From the NCBI RefSeq assembly GCF_023499215.1, contig NZ_JAKHSK010000036.1:1-50642 (forward strand): a stretch of 50,642 nt of DNA. Direction: 5' to 3'. The translations under genes were made by a program, and so were the position numbers. Each line of letters opens with the position of its first letter. Positions within the stretch are counted from its first letter, which is position 1. Positions 17,851-26,049 of the stretch are shown piece by piece. Source of the DNA: Zunongwangia pacifica. Lineage in GTDB: Bacteria > Bacteroidota > Bacteroidia > Flavobacteriales > Flavobacteriaceae. The notes under the pieces are model-generated. The model saw only the letters and a list, made by a program, of their open reading frames with translations. It ran no database searches and was not told where the DNA came from.

Positions 17851-18162
17851 CTTCTGAAACTTTTAAAAATTTCTGAAATCATAAAAATAGTTCTTAAAAT
17901 TATATAATTTCGGCTTTAATTTTAGACATCTACGTTATCAACTATATTGAGAGGTTTTTAAGTGGATATACATCAAATACTTCCGTTGTAAATTGTCCGT
18001 TCATATTATTCCTGTCCCATTAAACTATTATTGGCAAGAGACTATTGAATTTTCTCGAAAAACTCCCTGAATATCGGGCTTTTTAAGGATTTTTTATAAC
18101 AAATAACACTATTGGGTTTTCTATAAATCGTATTTTTGAAGGCTCTAAAAAGGATTCGCTTT
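17851..18162. other. AT-rich upstream region of the histidine kinase gene
   Basis: About 310 bp with no credible coding frame. It presumably carries the promoter of the kinase/LuxR-regulator operon. A TTG at 18136 is in frame with the kinase, but the ATG at 18163 fits the signal peptide better. I see no other structure. Confidence 0.3.
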
Positions 18163-20097
18163 ATGTCCTTCCAAAGACTTTTATATTTTTTATTTTTTTT
18201 CTTACTGTTTATCCAGGCGCAGGCACAGGATAAATATTCTAATTTTAAAGCATTCAATAGTATTCCCAATCAGGTAGAAACCTATCTTTATAAAAATTTA
18301 GAGAACGCAAAAAGCGTAAAAGAACGCCTGGCCTATCTGGATACTATTGCACAGATTTTTGATAAAACAGATTTGGCTGACTCTTTATTGTTCTACGGTG
18401 AGCGTCTTCAAAAAACCATTGCTGAATTACCTGCTACTCACCCAGCCTATAAAAATTTTTATTACTACGGAATTTATTACGAAGCAGTGGCCAAGCGAAA
18501 GATGGGATTGCTGGATGAAGCTATAGCAACTTACATACAGGGTCTGGAGCGTTTAAACGGGACTAAAGATAAGTTATATGCCAATTATTTAAAGTTAGGC
18601 TTAGCTGAAATCTATTTACAAAAAGAAGAATTACAAAAAGCGGAAGATATTATTAATCAGCTTTTACAACATAAAGAAACCAATGAAAATTTAGACGCAT
18701 TGGTGCTTACAACTTTGGGAGATCTTCAGTACAGAAATAATGAATGGGAACTGGCGAAAGCTACTTATACCAAAGTTTTACAGTTACCGGTTACAAAAAA
18801 CCTGGATAAATTATCATGTCGTATAAAATTAAATCTAACTAAACTTCAGTCTCCAAACATCAGCGCTTCACAAGCCTTAAATAAATTTCAGCAAATAAAA
18901 AACGATTGTCTGTCTAAAGGCTATTATGGTTATTATATCCAGGCTGTTTTAAACGAAGGTTATATTTACTTAAAAGAAAAAAATTATAAAGCTGCTGAAA
19001 TTGCACTAAGCACTGCCTACATAAATACCGTTTCGTGGAATCGGCTAGAATTACAAAAGAAAGTAAATCGTGCTCTTGTTGATCTTTATGTTACTAAAGA
19101 AGATTATAAAAATGCCTTTAATTTAATGACCCAATATGAAGCTGTAAACCAAACAATAGCATCACAACAAAACGAACGTCAGGTTAGAGAATTAGAAGAG
19201 AAGTATAAAAGTTTAGAAAAGGAGCGAGAAATCATCAAGCTCCAGGAGGCTAAATTAAAAGATCAAATAGAAATTGATAAGCAGCGTACCATTAAAAATG
19301 CGGTTTTAATTGGATTTTTAATCATTTTGGTCCCTATTATTTTGTTATTGATAGTATACTACCAAAAACTACAGGCGCAAAGTGAAATAAACCGGCAACA
19401 GGAAGATCTAAATCGCAAAGAAATGGAAAGTTTGCAACAGGAACAGGAATTAAAGCTGGCCAGAACTTCCTTGAAAATACAAACCAAAGAGCGTAAACGT
19501 ATTGCACGGGAACTCCACGATAGTATTGGCGGGAATCTCGCAGCAATCAAATTACAAATGAATAAGCTAGACTTAACGACAGTAACAGCCGTTAGTGTAA
19601 AAAAACAATTAGACAGTACGTATAGCCAGGTGAGGGAAATTTCCCATAGTTTATTGCCAGAGGAATTTAAAGAACAGTCGTTTGTTCCCATCGTTCAAAA
19701 CTATATGGAACAATTTAACGATCCCGAAAAGCAGACCTATTATTTTAATGCCTATCCTGAAGAGGCTATTAATAAATTGCCTAAAAAACTACAGGTGGTA
19801 TTGTTTAATATGATCAAAGAATTAACTACCAATGCGGTTAAACACGCCAAAGCGAATCAGGTAATGATTCAGTTAAATGACAGTCCTGAAGATAAAAGCC
19901 TCTTTTTAATGTACGAAGATGACGGGATAGGTTTTGCACCAAATAACTCAGAAGGTATAGGGTTAAAAAATTTGAAAAGCAGGATAGAAGAACTTCAGGG
20001 GAATTTATCTATCGATAGTAGCCCCGGCAAAGGAACCGTAATAAGCATTCATATTCCTAAACATCAAGAAATAGCAAGTAATGAAAACAGTTTATAA
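18163..20097 (+). CDS. TPR sensor histidine kinase, NarL-partner type (HisKA_3)
   Basis: A 644-aa sensor: signal peptide (MSFQRLLYFLFFFLLFIQAQAQ), tetratricopeptide repeats through ~330, a long coiled coil, a membrane helix at ~379-400, a second coiled coil, HisKA_3 with H452 in IARELHDSIGGNL, and a HATPase domain (ELTTNAVKHAKAN; YEDDGIGF). The H-box and the LuxR-type partner that overlaps its last 17 bp identify a NarX/L-like pair. The periplasmic TPRs presumably bind a peptide or envelope protein; the stimulus is unknown. Confidence 0.93.
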   Translation: MSFQRLLYFLFFFLLFIQAQAQDKYSNFKAFNSIPNQVETYLYKNLENAKSVKERLAYLDTIAQIFDKTDLADSLLFYGERLQKTIAELPATHPAYKNFYYYGIYYEAVAKRKMGLLDEAIATYIQGLERLNGTKDKLYANYLKLGLAEIYLQKEELQKAEDIINQLLQHKETNENLDALVLTTLGDLQYRNNEWELAKATYTKVLQLPVTKNLDKLSCRIKLNLTKLQSPNISASQALNKFQQIKNDCLSKGYYGYYIQAVLNEGYIYLKEKNYKAAEIALSTAYINTVSWNRLELQKKVNRALVDLYVTKEDYKNAFNLMTQYEAVNQTIASQQNERQVRELEEKYKSLEKEREIIKLQEAKLKDQIEIDKQRTIKNAVLIGFLIILVPIILLLIVYYQKLQAQSEINRQQEDLNRKEMESLQQEQELKLARTSLKIQTKERKRIARELHDSIGGNLAAIKLQMNKLDLTTVTAVSVKKQLDSTYSQVREISHSLLPEEFKEQSFVPIVQNYMEQFNDPEKQTYYFNAYPEEAINKLPKKLQVVLFNMIKELTTNAVKHAKANQVMIQLNDSPEDKSLFLMYEDDGIGFAPNNSEGIGLKNLKSRIEELQGNLSIDSSPGKGTVISIHIPKHQEIASNENSL

Positions 20098-20725
20098 CAT
20101 CATTATCGCCGATGACCATAAAATGTTTGTGGACGGCTTAAGAAGCATTTTAGAGCAGGAAGAAGATTTACATATTGTACATACCACATCGACCGGCGAA
20201 GAAGTTTTAAAGTATCTAAAAATCAACCAAAATGAGCAAATCGATTTGCTTATTACCGATCTTAATATGCCCGGAATGGATGGTGTTGCGCTTAATAAAA
20301 ATATCAAAAAGGATTTCCCCGGAATTAAAACACTGGTAATTAGCATGCTTGAAGATGGAACGAAAATTAAAACCTTAACCGAAGATGCGGTTAATGGTTA
20401 TCTTTCTAAAAATGCCGAGCAAAAAGAGTTATTGAAAGCTATTAAATGTATACTTTCAGGAGAAAATTATTTTTCTACACATATTCAGTCGATCCTGGTA
20501 AAAACAATTACTAATATTAGAAAGACTTCTGAAGTAAGATTAACTCAAAGAGAAAAAGAAGTACTGCAATTAATCGCCAAAGAACATACTACTCAGGAAA
20601 TTGCAGATATGCTATTTTTAAGTAAACATACTATTGAAAGTTACCGTAAAAACTTAATTAACAAACTAGAAGTGCGAAATTTAGCAGGTCTAACCCGCTA
20701 TGCCATAGAACATAACATGATTTAA
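20081..20725 (+). CDS. LuxR/NarL-family response regulator
   Basis: A 214-aa regulator with a receiver domain (ADDHKMFVDG; D60 in LLITDLNMPGMDG) and a LuxR helix-turn-helix near 150-205 (LTQREKEVLQLIAKEHTTQE, then SKHTIESYRKNL). The start overlaps the kinase stop by 17 bp, so translation is probably coupled. The next genes downstream on the same strand are three small membrane proteins, which may be targets. Confidence 0.95.
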   Translation: MKTVYNIIIADDHKMFVDGLRSILEQEEDLHIVHTTSTGEEVLKYLKINQNEQIDLLITDLNMPGMDGVALNKNIKKDFPGIKTLVISMLEDGTKIKTLTEDAVNGYLSKNAEQKELLKAIKCILSGENYFSTHIQSILVKTITNIRKTSEVRLTQREKEVLQLIAKEHTTQEIADMLFLSKHTIESYRKNLINKLEVRNLAGLTRYAIEHNMI

Positions 20726-20822
20726 CCCCTGTTTTCAGGGATAAAAATTTCACTGCTTTCAGGCTAATAAGGATGCAGGTAAGGATAGATATTTGCTCCT
20801 GTTAACCTTAAATAATTGTGTT

Positions 20823-21245
20823 ATGATTTATGGAATTTCGTTAATTCTACTCAGCATTATTGCTGTTCCGTCCCTAATCCTTTCTAAAAAACCAAATGCA
20901 AAAGAATTGCTGGATAAGGTACAGCCTTATCAGGGATGGATAGGGCTTATTTTTTCAATCTTTGGAATTTGGGGGATTATTTCCAGTCTGCTTAGTCTAA
21001 ATCTATTGGGTAGTGCTCCCATCTGGTGGGTTACACTATTTGTTGGAAGCATTGTTGAAGCCACGCTTGGCTTTCTTTTAGGCTTTCCGGTAATAAGCAA
21101 AATGCTTTCTAAAAATGCACCGGATTATGAGCAAAAAAGCCGAAAAATAAGAGAAAAACTAGTGCCTCTACAGGGCAAACTTGGAATTCTGGGAGTGATT
21201 TCAGGAATATGGATCATTACAGCTTCCTTCCTATTTACAGTATAA
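20823..21245 (+). CDS. Small four-helix membrane protein
   Basis: A 140-aa integral membrane protein starting at MIYGISLILLSIIAV. There are helices near 3-22, 42-62, 68-95 and 115-138, joined by charged loops (LSKKPNAKELLDKVQPYQGW; SRKIREKLVPLQGKLG). The two loop motifs before helices 2 and 4 look alike (VQPYQGWIG, VPLQGKLGI), suggesting an internal duplication. No family or function is recognised. It is followed after 20 bp by a DUF805 gene. An upstream in-frame start at 20793 would add ten unlikely residues. Confidence 0.75.
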   Translation: MIYGISLILLSIIAVPSLILSKKPNAKELLDKVQPYQGWIGLIFSIFGIWGIISSLLSLNLLGSAPIWWVTLFVGSIVEATLGFLLGFPVISKMLSKNAPDYEQKSRKIREKLVPLQGKLGILGVISGIWIITASFLFTV

Positions 21246-21265
21246 TCAAAATAAAAAAATAAGTT

Positions 21266-21649
21266 ATGAAATGGTATTTAAAAGCGTTCCGTCAATATTC
21301 AGATTTTAATGGCAGAGCAAGAAGAAAAGAGTATTTTATGTTTGGCCTGTTTAACGCCTTATTCTCTATAATTTGTATGCTCATAAGTTTTGGTCTGAGC
21401 AATTTGTTAGAAAGCTCGATCTTTATTAGTATTTATGTTTTATATACATTGGCTTCTTTATTGCCTTCTCTTGCAGTATCCGTAAGACGTATGCATGATA
21501 TTGGTAAAAGTGGATGGATGTTATTAGTAAGCTTTATCCCTTTGGTAGGTGCAATATGGATGCTTATGTTATTAATAACAGATAGTGATCCTCAAAACAA
21601 TCAATACGGGTCAAATCCAAAGGAAGAGCTGGCATTGGAAAATATTTAA
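21266..21649 (+). CDS. DUF805 membrane protein
   Basis: A 127-aa inner-membrane protein with the DUF805 signature: N-terminal YSDFNGRARRKEYFMFGLF, a second conserved stretch SVRRMHDIGKSGWMLL, and a C-terminal SDPQNNQYGSNP tail. Four helices are predicted. DUF805 proteins are widespread and of unknown function, often seen in stress or phage contexts. It sits in a run of three small membrane-protein genes with short gaps (20 and 21 bp), probably one operon. Confidence 0.88.
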   Translation: MKWYLKAFRQYSDFNGRARRKEYFMFGLFNALFSIICMLISFGLSNLLESSIFISIYVLYTLASLLPSLAVSVRRMHDIGKSGWMLLVSFIPLVGAIWMLMLLITDSDPQNNQYGSNPKEELALENI

Positions 21650-21670
21650 AAGTTAGCTAAAGTAAGCATT

Positions 21671-21937
21671 ATGATCATTTCAAGAGGTTTGGGTCTGTTA
21701 GGTTTACTATTCCCCATTATTGTACTACTATTAGTAATCTATGTATTTAGCATTGATGGAAATGCAACCAAACCAATGCTGGCATTCGGGTTAGTCATCT
21801 CTGGAATCCTTACGGTCTTTTTTGGATTAATACTTTATAAAAAAAGCAATAAGAAACATGATCTATTTTTTATGCCCCTGAGTATATGGGGCATAATCTG
21901 GATCATCCTTGGCCTTTTAGTTTATAATGCAGTCTAA
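21671..21937 (+). CDS. Small three-helix membrane protein
   Basis: An 88-aa hydrophobic protein with three helices (LGLLGLLFPIIVLLLVIYVF; MLAFGLVISGILTVFFGLIL; a C-terminal WGIIWIILGLLVYN) and a short basic loop (YKKSNKKHD). It is the last gene of the three-gene membrane cluster. No family is recognised. Confidence 0.7.
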   Translation: MIISRGLGLLGLLFPIIVLLLVIYVFSIDGNATKPMLAFGLVISGILTVFFGLILYKKSNKKHDLFFMPLSIWGIIWIILGLLVYNAV

Positions 21938-22003
21938 AAAATAATGATTTTCATCCGAAAAGTATTCACTTTATAAAATTCTTTCAGCTCGTTTAAAACA
22001 AAA

Positions 22004-22036
22004 TGTCTCACATTTGAGAAATACTTCATATCTTTG
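22004..22036 (+). promoter_or_regulatory. tetR operator copy 1 overlapping a candidate -7 box
   Basis: TGTCTCACATTTGAGAAA (22004-22021) is a near copy of the perfect palindrome at 22615-22632. A TATCTTTG sequence (22029-22036) matches the Bacteroidota -7 consensus TAnnTTTG. It ends three bases before the first ATG, so the message may be leaderless. The operator would cover the -33/-10 region, implying autorepression. Confidence 0.6.
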
Positions 22037-22039
22037 CCT

Positions 22040-22597
22040 ATGATGACGGCTACCAGGAAACGAATTATAGAATCTGCTATTCAGGTTTTCAATGAAGACT
22101 TATCTGCTCCTTTGCAAAAAGTAGCCGATAATGCAGCGGTGACCCGTAGAACGTTACATCGCTATTTTAAAGATCGTAATGAACTGGTAGAAATTTGCAG
22201 ACAGGTGATAGAAACAAGCTGTAAAAAGGCAATGATTGCAGCTATCCAGAGCAGCGATGAGCCTATGCTACAATTAGAAAGAATGCTTTATGCGGGAATT
22301 GATTGTGGTGCAAAGTATGCAACATTCTATAAAATGCACCGAAGCGCAGACCATACCCATAACCAACAAAATAAAAATTGCGCGGATTATGATTACATCT
22401 ACGCTACCTTTCAAAAAATCGTTGTCGAATTACAGGAAACCGGTCAATTAAACCCTAAAATGTCTCCGGAATGGATTCAGGTATTGCACTCCGGTATCAT
22501 TGAAAGTACCGTTAATGCTAGAGCGATTACTCAGCAGAATATCGAAAATATAAAAGAGCTTGCCTGGAGTTCGTATTTTAAGGCCATAAGTCCATAA
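22040..22597 (+). CDS. TetR/AcrR-family transcriptional regulator
   Basis: A ~185-aa protein with an N-terminal TetR helix-turn-helix (TRKRIIESAIQVFNED; VADNAAVTRRTLHRYFKDR) and a helical ligand-binding domain with His/Cys-rich parts (CGAKYATFYKMHRS; ADHTHNQQNKNCADYD). ATG occurs at 22040 and 22043. Matching inverted repeats lie just before it and between it and the oxidoreductase gene, so it probably represses itself and that gene. The inducer is unknown. Confidence 0.92.
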   Translation: MMTATRKRIIESAIQVFNEDLSAPLQKVADNAAVTRRTLHRYFKDRNELVEICRQVIETSCKKAMIAAIQSSDEPMLQLERMLYAGIDCGAKYATFYKMHRSADHTHNQQNKNCADYDYIYATFQKIVVELQETGQLNPKMSPEWIQVLHSGIIESTVNARAITQQNIENIKELAWSSYFKAISP

Positions 22598-22614
22598 AAA
22601 AATTTATCTATATA

Positions 22615-22632
22615 TGTCTCAAAATTGAGACA
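22615..22632. promoter_or_regulatory. tetR operator copy 2 (perfect 18-bp palindrome)
   Basis: TGTCTCAAAATTGAGACA is a perfect palindrome lying 15 bp before the oxidoreductase ATG. Fifteen of its 18 bases match the element before tetR. This is the expected placement for a TetR operator controlling the downstream gene. Confidence 0.75.
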
Positions 22633-22646
22633 TTAAAACTTAAAAA

Positions 22647-23552
22647 ATGAAAAACAAAAATTTTGAAGTAATTATCATTGGTGGAAGTTACGCCGGCTTG
22701 TCCGCAGCAATGGCATTGGGAAGATCCTTACGAAAAGTATTAATTATTGATAGTGGCTTAGCCTGTAATCGGCAAACGCCACATTCCCATAATTTTATTA
22801 CGCAAGATGGAGTTCCTCCTGCTGAGATTTCGGCAAAAGCCAAAGATCAGGTGCTTCAGTATAAAACTGTAGCATTTATGAACGACCTGGCCATAAATGC
22901 CGAAAAAACCGAAAGTGGATTCTCCGTTTATACGCAATCAGGAGAAAAATTAGTGACCAAAAAGCTCATTTTTGCTACGGGAATAAAAGATTTAGTCCCA
23001 GACATTGAAGGATTTAAAGCGTGCTGGGGAACATCTTTAATTCATTGCCCCTACTGCCACGGGTTTGAATTTAGAAATAAGAAAACGGGAATCCTGGCCA
23101 ATGGTGAGCGCGCTTTTCATTTAGCCTCACTGGTGAATAACCTTACCGACGATATAACTATCCTGACTATGGGTAAAGCAGACTTTAAACCTGAGCAATT
23201 TGCTAAACTCGAAGCCCATAATATCCCTATTATGGAATCAGAAATATCGGCACTTGAACATCAGGAAGGTCAATTAAAAAGCCTTGTATTTACCAATGGA
23301 GATCGGGAAGCATTTGATGCGCTCTATGCAGGTTTTCCTTTTAAACAGCATTCAGACATTCCGTTTTCATTAGGCTGCGAACTAACGGAACAAGGTCATA
23401 TTAAAGTGAATGAATTTCAACAAACTACGGTTGAAGGGGTTTATGCCTGCGGAGATAATGCTACAATGATGCGCTCGGTAGCTGCTGCCGTAGCCGGTGG
23501 TAATCTTGCCGGAGCAATGACCAATGCGGCATTAACGAAAGAACGTTTTTAA
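22647..23552 (+). CDS. Thioredoxin-reductase-like NAD(P)/FAD oxidoreductase
   Basis: A 301-aa cytosolic flavoprotein: N-terminal FAD Rossmann motif (IIIGGSYAGLSAAMALG), redox pair C134/C137 in HCPYCHGFEF, a degenerate second nucleotide-binding region, and a C-terminal FAD motif GVYACGDNATMMRSVAAAV. The CPYC site in the middle of the chain and ~300-aa length fit the TrxB-like family, but such stand-alone TetR-linked members are not necessarily housekeeping thioredoxin reductases. They may reduce small disulfides or detoxify a ligand sensed by the repressor. Confidence 0.88.
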   Translation: MKNKNFEVIIIGGSYAGLSAAMALGRSLRKVLIIDSGLACNRQTPHSHNFITQDGVPPAEISAKAKDQVLQYKTVAFMNDLAINAEKTESGFSVYTQSGEKLVTKKLIFATGIKDLVPDIEGFKACWGTSLIHCPYCHGFEFRNKKTGILANGERAFHLASLVNNLTDDITILTMGKADFKPEQFAKLEAHNIPIMESEISALEHQEGQLKSLVFTNGDREAFDALYAGFPFKQHSDIPFSLGCELTEQGHIKVNEFQQTTVEGVYACGDNATMMRSVAAAVAGGNLAGAMTNAALTKERF

Positions 23553-23583
23553 TAAAATTCAGATAATGACTGAAGTATTTAAT

Positions 23584-23596
23584 CTCGATTATCGAG
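23584..23596 (+). repeat. Interspersed palindromic repeat, copy 2 (core)
   Basis: CTCGATTATCGAG flanked by TATTTAAT and CAAAAA is identical to the core and flanks at 17195-17220, but without the longer upstream similarity. It lies 30 bp after the oxidoreductase stop. Confidence 0.6.
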
Positions 23597-23677
23597 CAAA
23601 AACTTTTTTAATTAAATTAGCTTCGCATAATTCATAAATTTTAAGTCTTAACCGCCCCAAAACTATAGGTTTATAAT

Positions 23678-23777
23678 CGACCTCATGGCAGGTGGTCGTG
23701 GTATGAATCACAAACCTTTTTTTATGATTTTATGATATCTGCTATTGATTCCTATCAATAGCAGATATCATAAAATC
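23678..23777 (+). promoter_or_regulatory. Tandem hairpins upstream of the serine hydrolase gene, one with a perfect 24-bp stem
   Basis: A small hairpin CGACC...GGTCG (23678-23698) is followed by a perfect 24-bp stem: 23726-23749 is fully complementary to 23754-23777, with loop TCCT. The stem ends 19 bp before the ATG at 23797. No T tract follows, so it is not an ordinary terminator. It may be a regulatory RNA structure, a processing site, a regulator-binding palindrome or a small non-autonomous repeat. Confidence 0.7.
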
Positions 23778-23796
23778 CACAACGAGGAAGTAAACT

Positions 23797-24840
23797 ATGA
23801 GCTCTAAAAAATCAAAAACGATTATTCGTATAGTTTTGGCCGTTGGTACAATTACGTCTCTTTTCTTTGTTCCGTGGATCATATTAAAAGCCTGGCTAAT
23901 GCCGCTACCAGATACGGTGCAGGAACAGGTAAACAGCGCAACAGATTTAGGCTTTGATGGTATTATTGTTTATGTGGATCAAAAAGGAAAGGAACCCGGG
24001 TTTTATGCAGCGGGTTATAAAAACAGGGAACATAAAACCCCGGCAGATCCCCATTCCCTCTTCAAGATCGCTAGCGTAAGCAAATTGTATCATGCAGTGG
24101 CTATTGCTAAATTAGTAAGGGATAAGAAACTATCTTTAGATAAAAGTCTGGCAAATTACTTACCTGAATTAAAAGGAAGAATTGAAAATGCTGAAGAAAT
24201 TACGCTACGAATGTTGGTGCAGCATCGCAGCGGAATCCCAAATTATACCGATACGTATATGTATTGGGCCGCTCCAAAAGAAACCGCAGGTGAAAATCTT
24301 GCTCTGGTTTTGGACCTACCTGCTAATTTTGAACCCGGCACCGATTACGAATATTCTAATACCAACTATCTGTTACTGGACAGGATTATAGCACGTGTTT
24401 TGGGATATCAAACTTTTGAATATATTCAAGACGAGATATTAAATAGGCTACACTTAAAAAACACTTACGGCTCTATTCACGATGTAGACTTAGATGATGT
24501 AATGAGTGGTTATTATGTGGGATATGAAGGGGATTTAAAGACCGATGATATTGGCGTAATGCTGGCAACGGCAGAAGATTTAGGTAAATTCATCAGAGCG
24601 CTGAATGATGGTTCTGTTTTTAAAGACGAAAAAGAGCAGGAAATTTATTCTTCAATTTATCGTTACGACCATACCGGTTTAATCCCAGGATATCAAACGA
24701 TTGCCAAATATCACAAAGATATAAATGCGGTGGTTATTCAGTTTACCAATACAGTAGATTTTGAAGGCTATAACTGGAGCCTGCACGAAATCATCTATAA
24801 CCGAATCATTAAAATCTTGCGAAAAAGGATGGATTCTTAA
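23797..24840 (+). CDS. Serine hydrolase, beta-lactamase/class C (DUF-type) family
   Basis: A 347-aa protein with an N-terminal membrane anchor (IIRIVLAVGTITSLFFVPW) and a periplasmic penicillin-binding-like domain. Catalytic motifs: SxxK at S93-K96 (IASVSKLYHA), YSN at 186-188 (DYEYSNTNY), and the third motif HTG in YDHTGLIPGY. This is the beta-lactamase-related serine hydrolase family (PF00144-like), covering peptidases, esterases and penicillin-binding relatives. True beta-lactamase activity should not be assumed. The start follows a long perfect hairpin. Confidence 0.88.
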   Translation: MSSKKSKTIIRIVLAVGTITSLFFVPWIILKAWLMPLPDTVQEQVNSATDLGFDGIIVYVDQKGKEPGFYAAGYKNREHKTPADPHSLFKIASVSKLYHAVAIAKLVRDKKLSLDKSLANYLPELKGRIENAEEITLRMLVQHRSGIPNYTDTYMYWAAPKETAGENLALVLDLPANFEPGTDYEYSNTNYLLLDRIIARVLGYQTFEYIQDEILNRLHLKNTYGSIHDVDLDDVMSGYYVGYEGDLKTDDIGVMLATAEDLGKFIRALNDGSVFKDEKEQEIYSSIYRYDHTGLIPGYQTIAKYHKDINAVVIQFTNTVDFEGYNWSLHEIIYNRIIKILRKRMDS

Positions 24841-24927
24841 TTTTCATGCTTTTTTAAAGAATGTTAGTTTCTATAAAAGCTTTATATTTCGTGATTAAAC
24901 AACCTCATCAATCAAACCTCTAAAGTT

Positions 24928-25881
24928 ATGATTAAACACTTGCCATTTAAATTTTTTGTGTACAGCATATTTATTTCGTTGGTTTTCGCCTGTAAAAATG
25001 ATACGAAAATTGTCGAAAATAAATACGAAGTAGCGTCTGATACGATTAATTTTCAGTGGCAAAAATTAAAACAAGGGGGCATTACCATCAATCACGGCGC
25101 GATCCTTATTCCGGTAAAATTAGAAGGAATCGATAAGACTTTTAAAATGCAATTGGATCTTGGGATTAATCATAATGTGATTTACGGTGATACGCTTACG
25201 GCAATTACTTCAGCATACCCAGAATTACAAAATAACATTCAGCATCGCGATGGCTACGACGTTTTTTACAACAGAATACATTTCAGTAATCATCAATCGG
25301 CTAAGGAAGATAGTTTGCTGGTATGTGAAAACTATGGCAAATCTGAAAATTTAAAAGATTTTGATATCATAGGAACTTTGGGTGCTAACGAGATTAAAAA
25401 CAAAATCTTATTAATCGATTTTAAATCGCAACAACTGGTGATTACCAATAAACTGGAAGATTGGGAGGAAGACACTTTTAGTTTTACGCCACTCAGTTTT
25501 AAAAATAATCAGCTTTACTTAGACCTCATTGCTGCCGGAAATAAACATTCCTTTGTTTACAGTACTCAGGCGAGTATGTTCCCTTTAGCTACTATAGATG
25601 CCGAATTATTTAAAAATATTACTGAAGAAAATAATATCGAAATAAAGAAACTTAAATCCTGGGGAGAAGAAATTAGCTTTATCGGAAATGATATTAGCAC
25701 CAAAATTCGCATCGCCGATGTAAACCTACCTATCAATTACAAAAAAGCCTTTTTTACCGATGCTGAAAAAGTGAGCGAAGCGCTAAAAGCCGAAAACGTA
25801 AAAGGCGTTATTGGCAGCGATCTTTTTATAGATAATACCATTGTGATCGATCTGGTAAATAATAGATTTGGCATTAAATAG
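24928..25881 (+). CDS. Lipoprotein with retropepsin-like aspartyl protease fold
   Basis: A 317-aa protein with a lipoprotein signal (YSIFISLVFAC, Cys about residue 22). Two halves resemble the retropepsin-like fold: MQLDLGINHNVIYGDTL gives a D-x-G-like motif, IIGTLGANEIKNKILLIDF reads as the flap/psi-loop strand pair, and VKGVIGSDLFIDNTIVIDL repeats the pattern near the end. The first motif reads DLG rather than DTG, so proteolytic activity is uncertain. The gene is alone and convergent with the PLP operon. Candidate -7 box TATATTTC lies at about 24880. Confidence 0.7.
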   Translation: MIKHLPFKFFVYSIFISLVFACKNDTKIVENKYEVASDTINFQWQKLKQGGITINHGAILIPVKLEGIDKTFKMQLDLGINHNVIYGDTLTAITSAYPELQNNIQHRDGYDVFYNRIHFSNHQSAKEDSLLVCENYGKSENLKDFDIIGTLGANEIKNKILLIDFKSQQLVITNKLEDWEEDTFSFTPLSFKNNQLYLDLIAAGNKHSFVYSTQASMFPLATIDAELFKNITEENNIEIKKLKSWGEEISFIGNDISTKIRIADVNLPINYKKAFFTDAEKVSEALKAENVKGVIGSDLFIDNTIVIDLVNNRFGIK

Positions 25882-25979
25882 GGTTAGATCTTTATTCGAT
25901 AAAACAAAAGCAGGTTTGTGCTAAGCTATTTGACTTCAATTATTTCTAGCAAAATTTGCGTCGAAATACTAACAAAATA

Positions 25980-26022
25980 GAGGCTTCGATATAAATCTTC
26001 TGCGAAGAGTTCACTCAGCCTC
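25980..26022. terminator. Nested hairpin between convergent genes
   Basis: GAGGCT (25980-25985) pairs with AGCCTC (26017-26022), and CTTCG (25984-25988) with CGAAG (26003-26007) inside. A T run follows at 26029-26034. It is the only terminator-like structure in the gap between two convergent genes. Confidence 0.4.
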
Positions 26023-26049
26023 CGGGAGTTTTTTAAGTTCCATCTGTTA

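Noticed and set aside
23797-24840. Antibiotic-resistance beta-lactamase
   Set aside because: SxxK and YSN motifs fit the broad serine-hydrolase family; it is membrane-anchored and lacks class C-specific features I could confirm.
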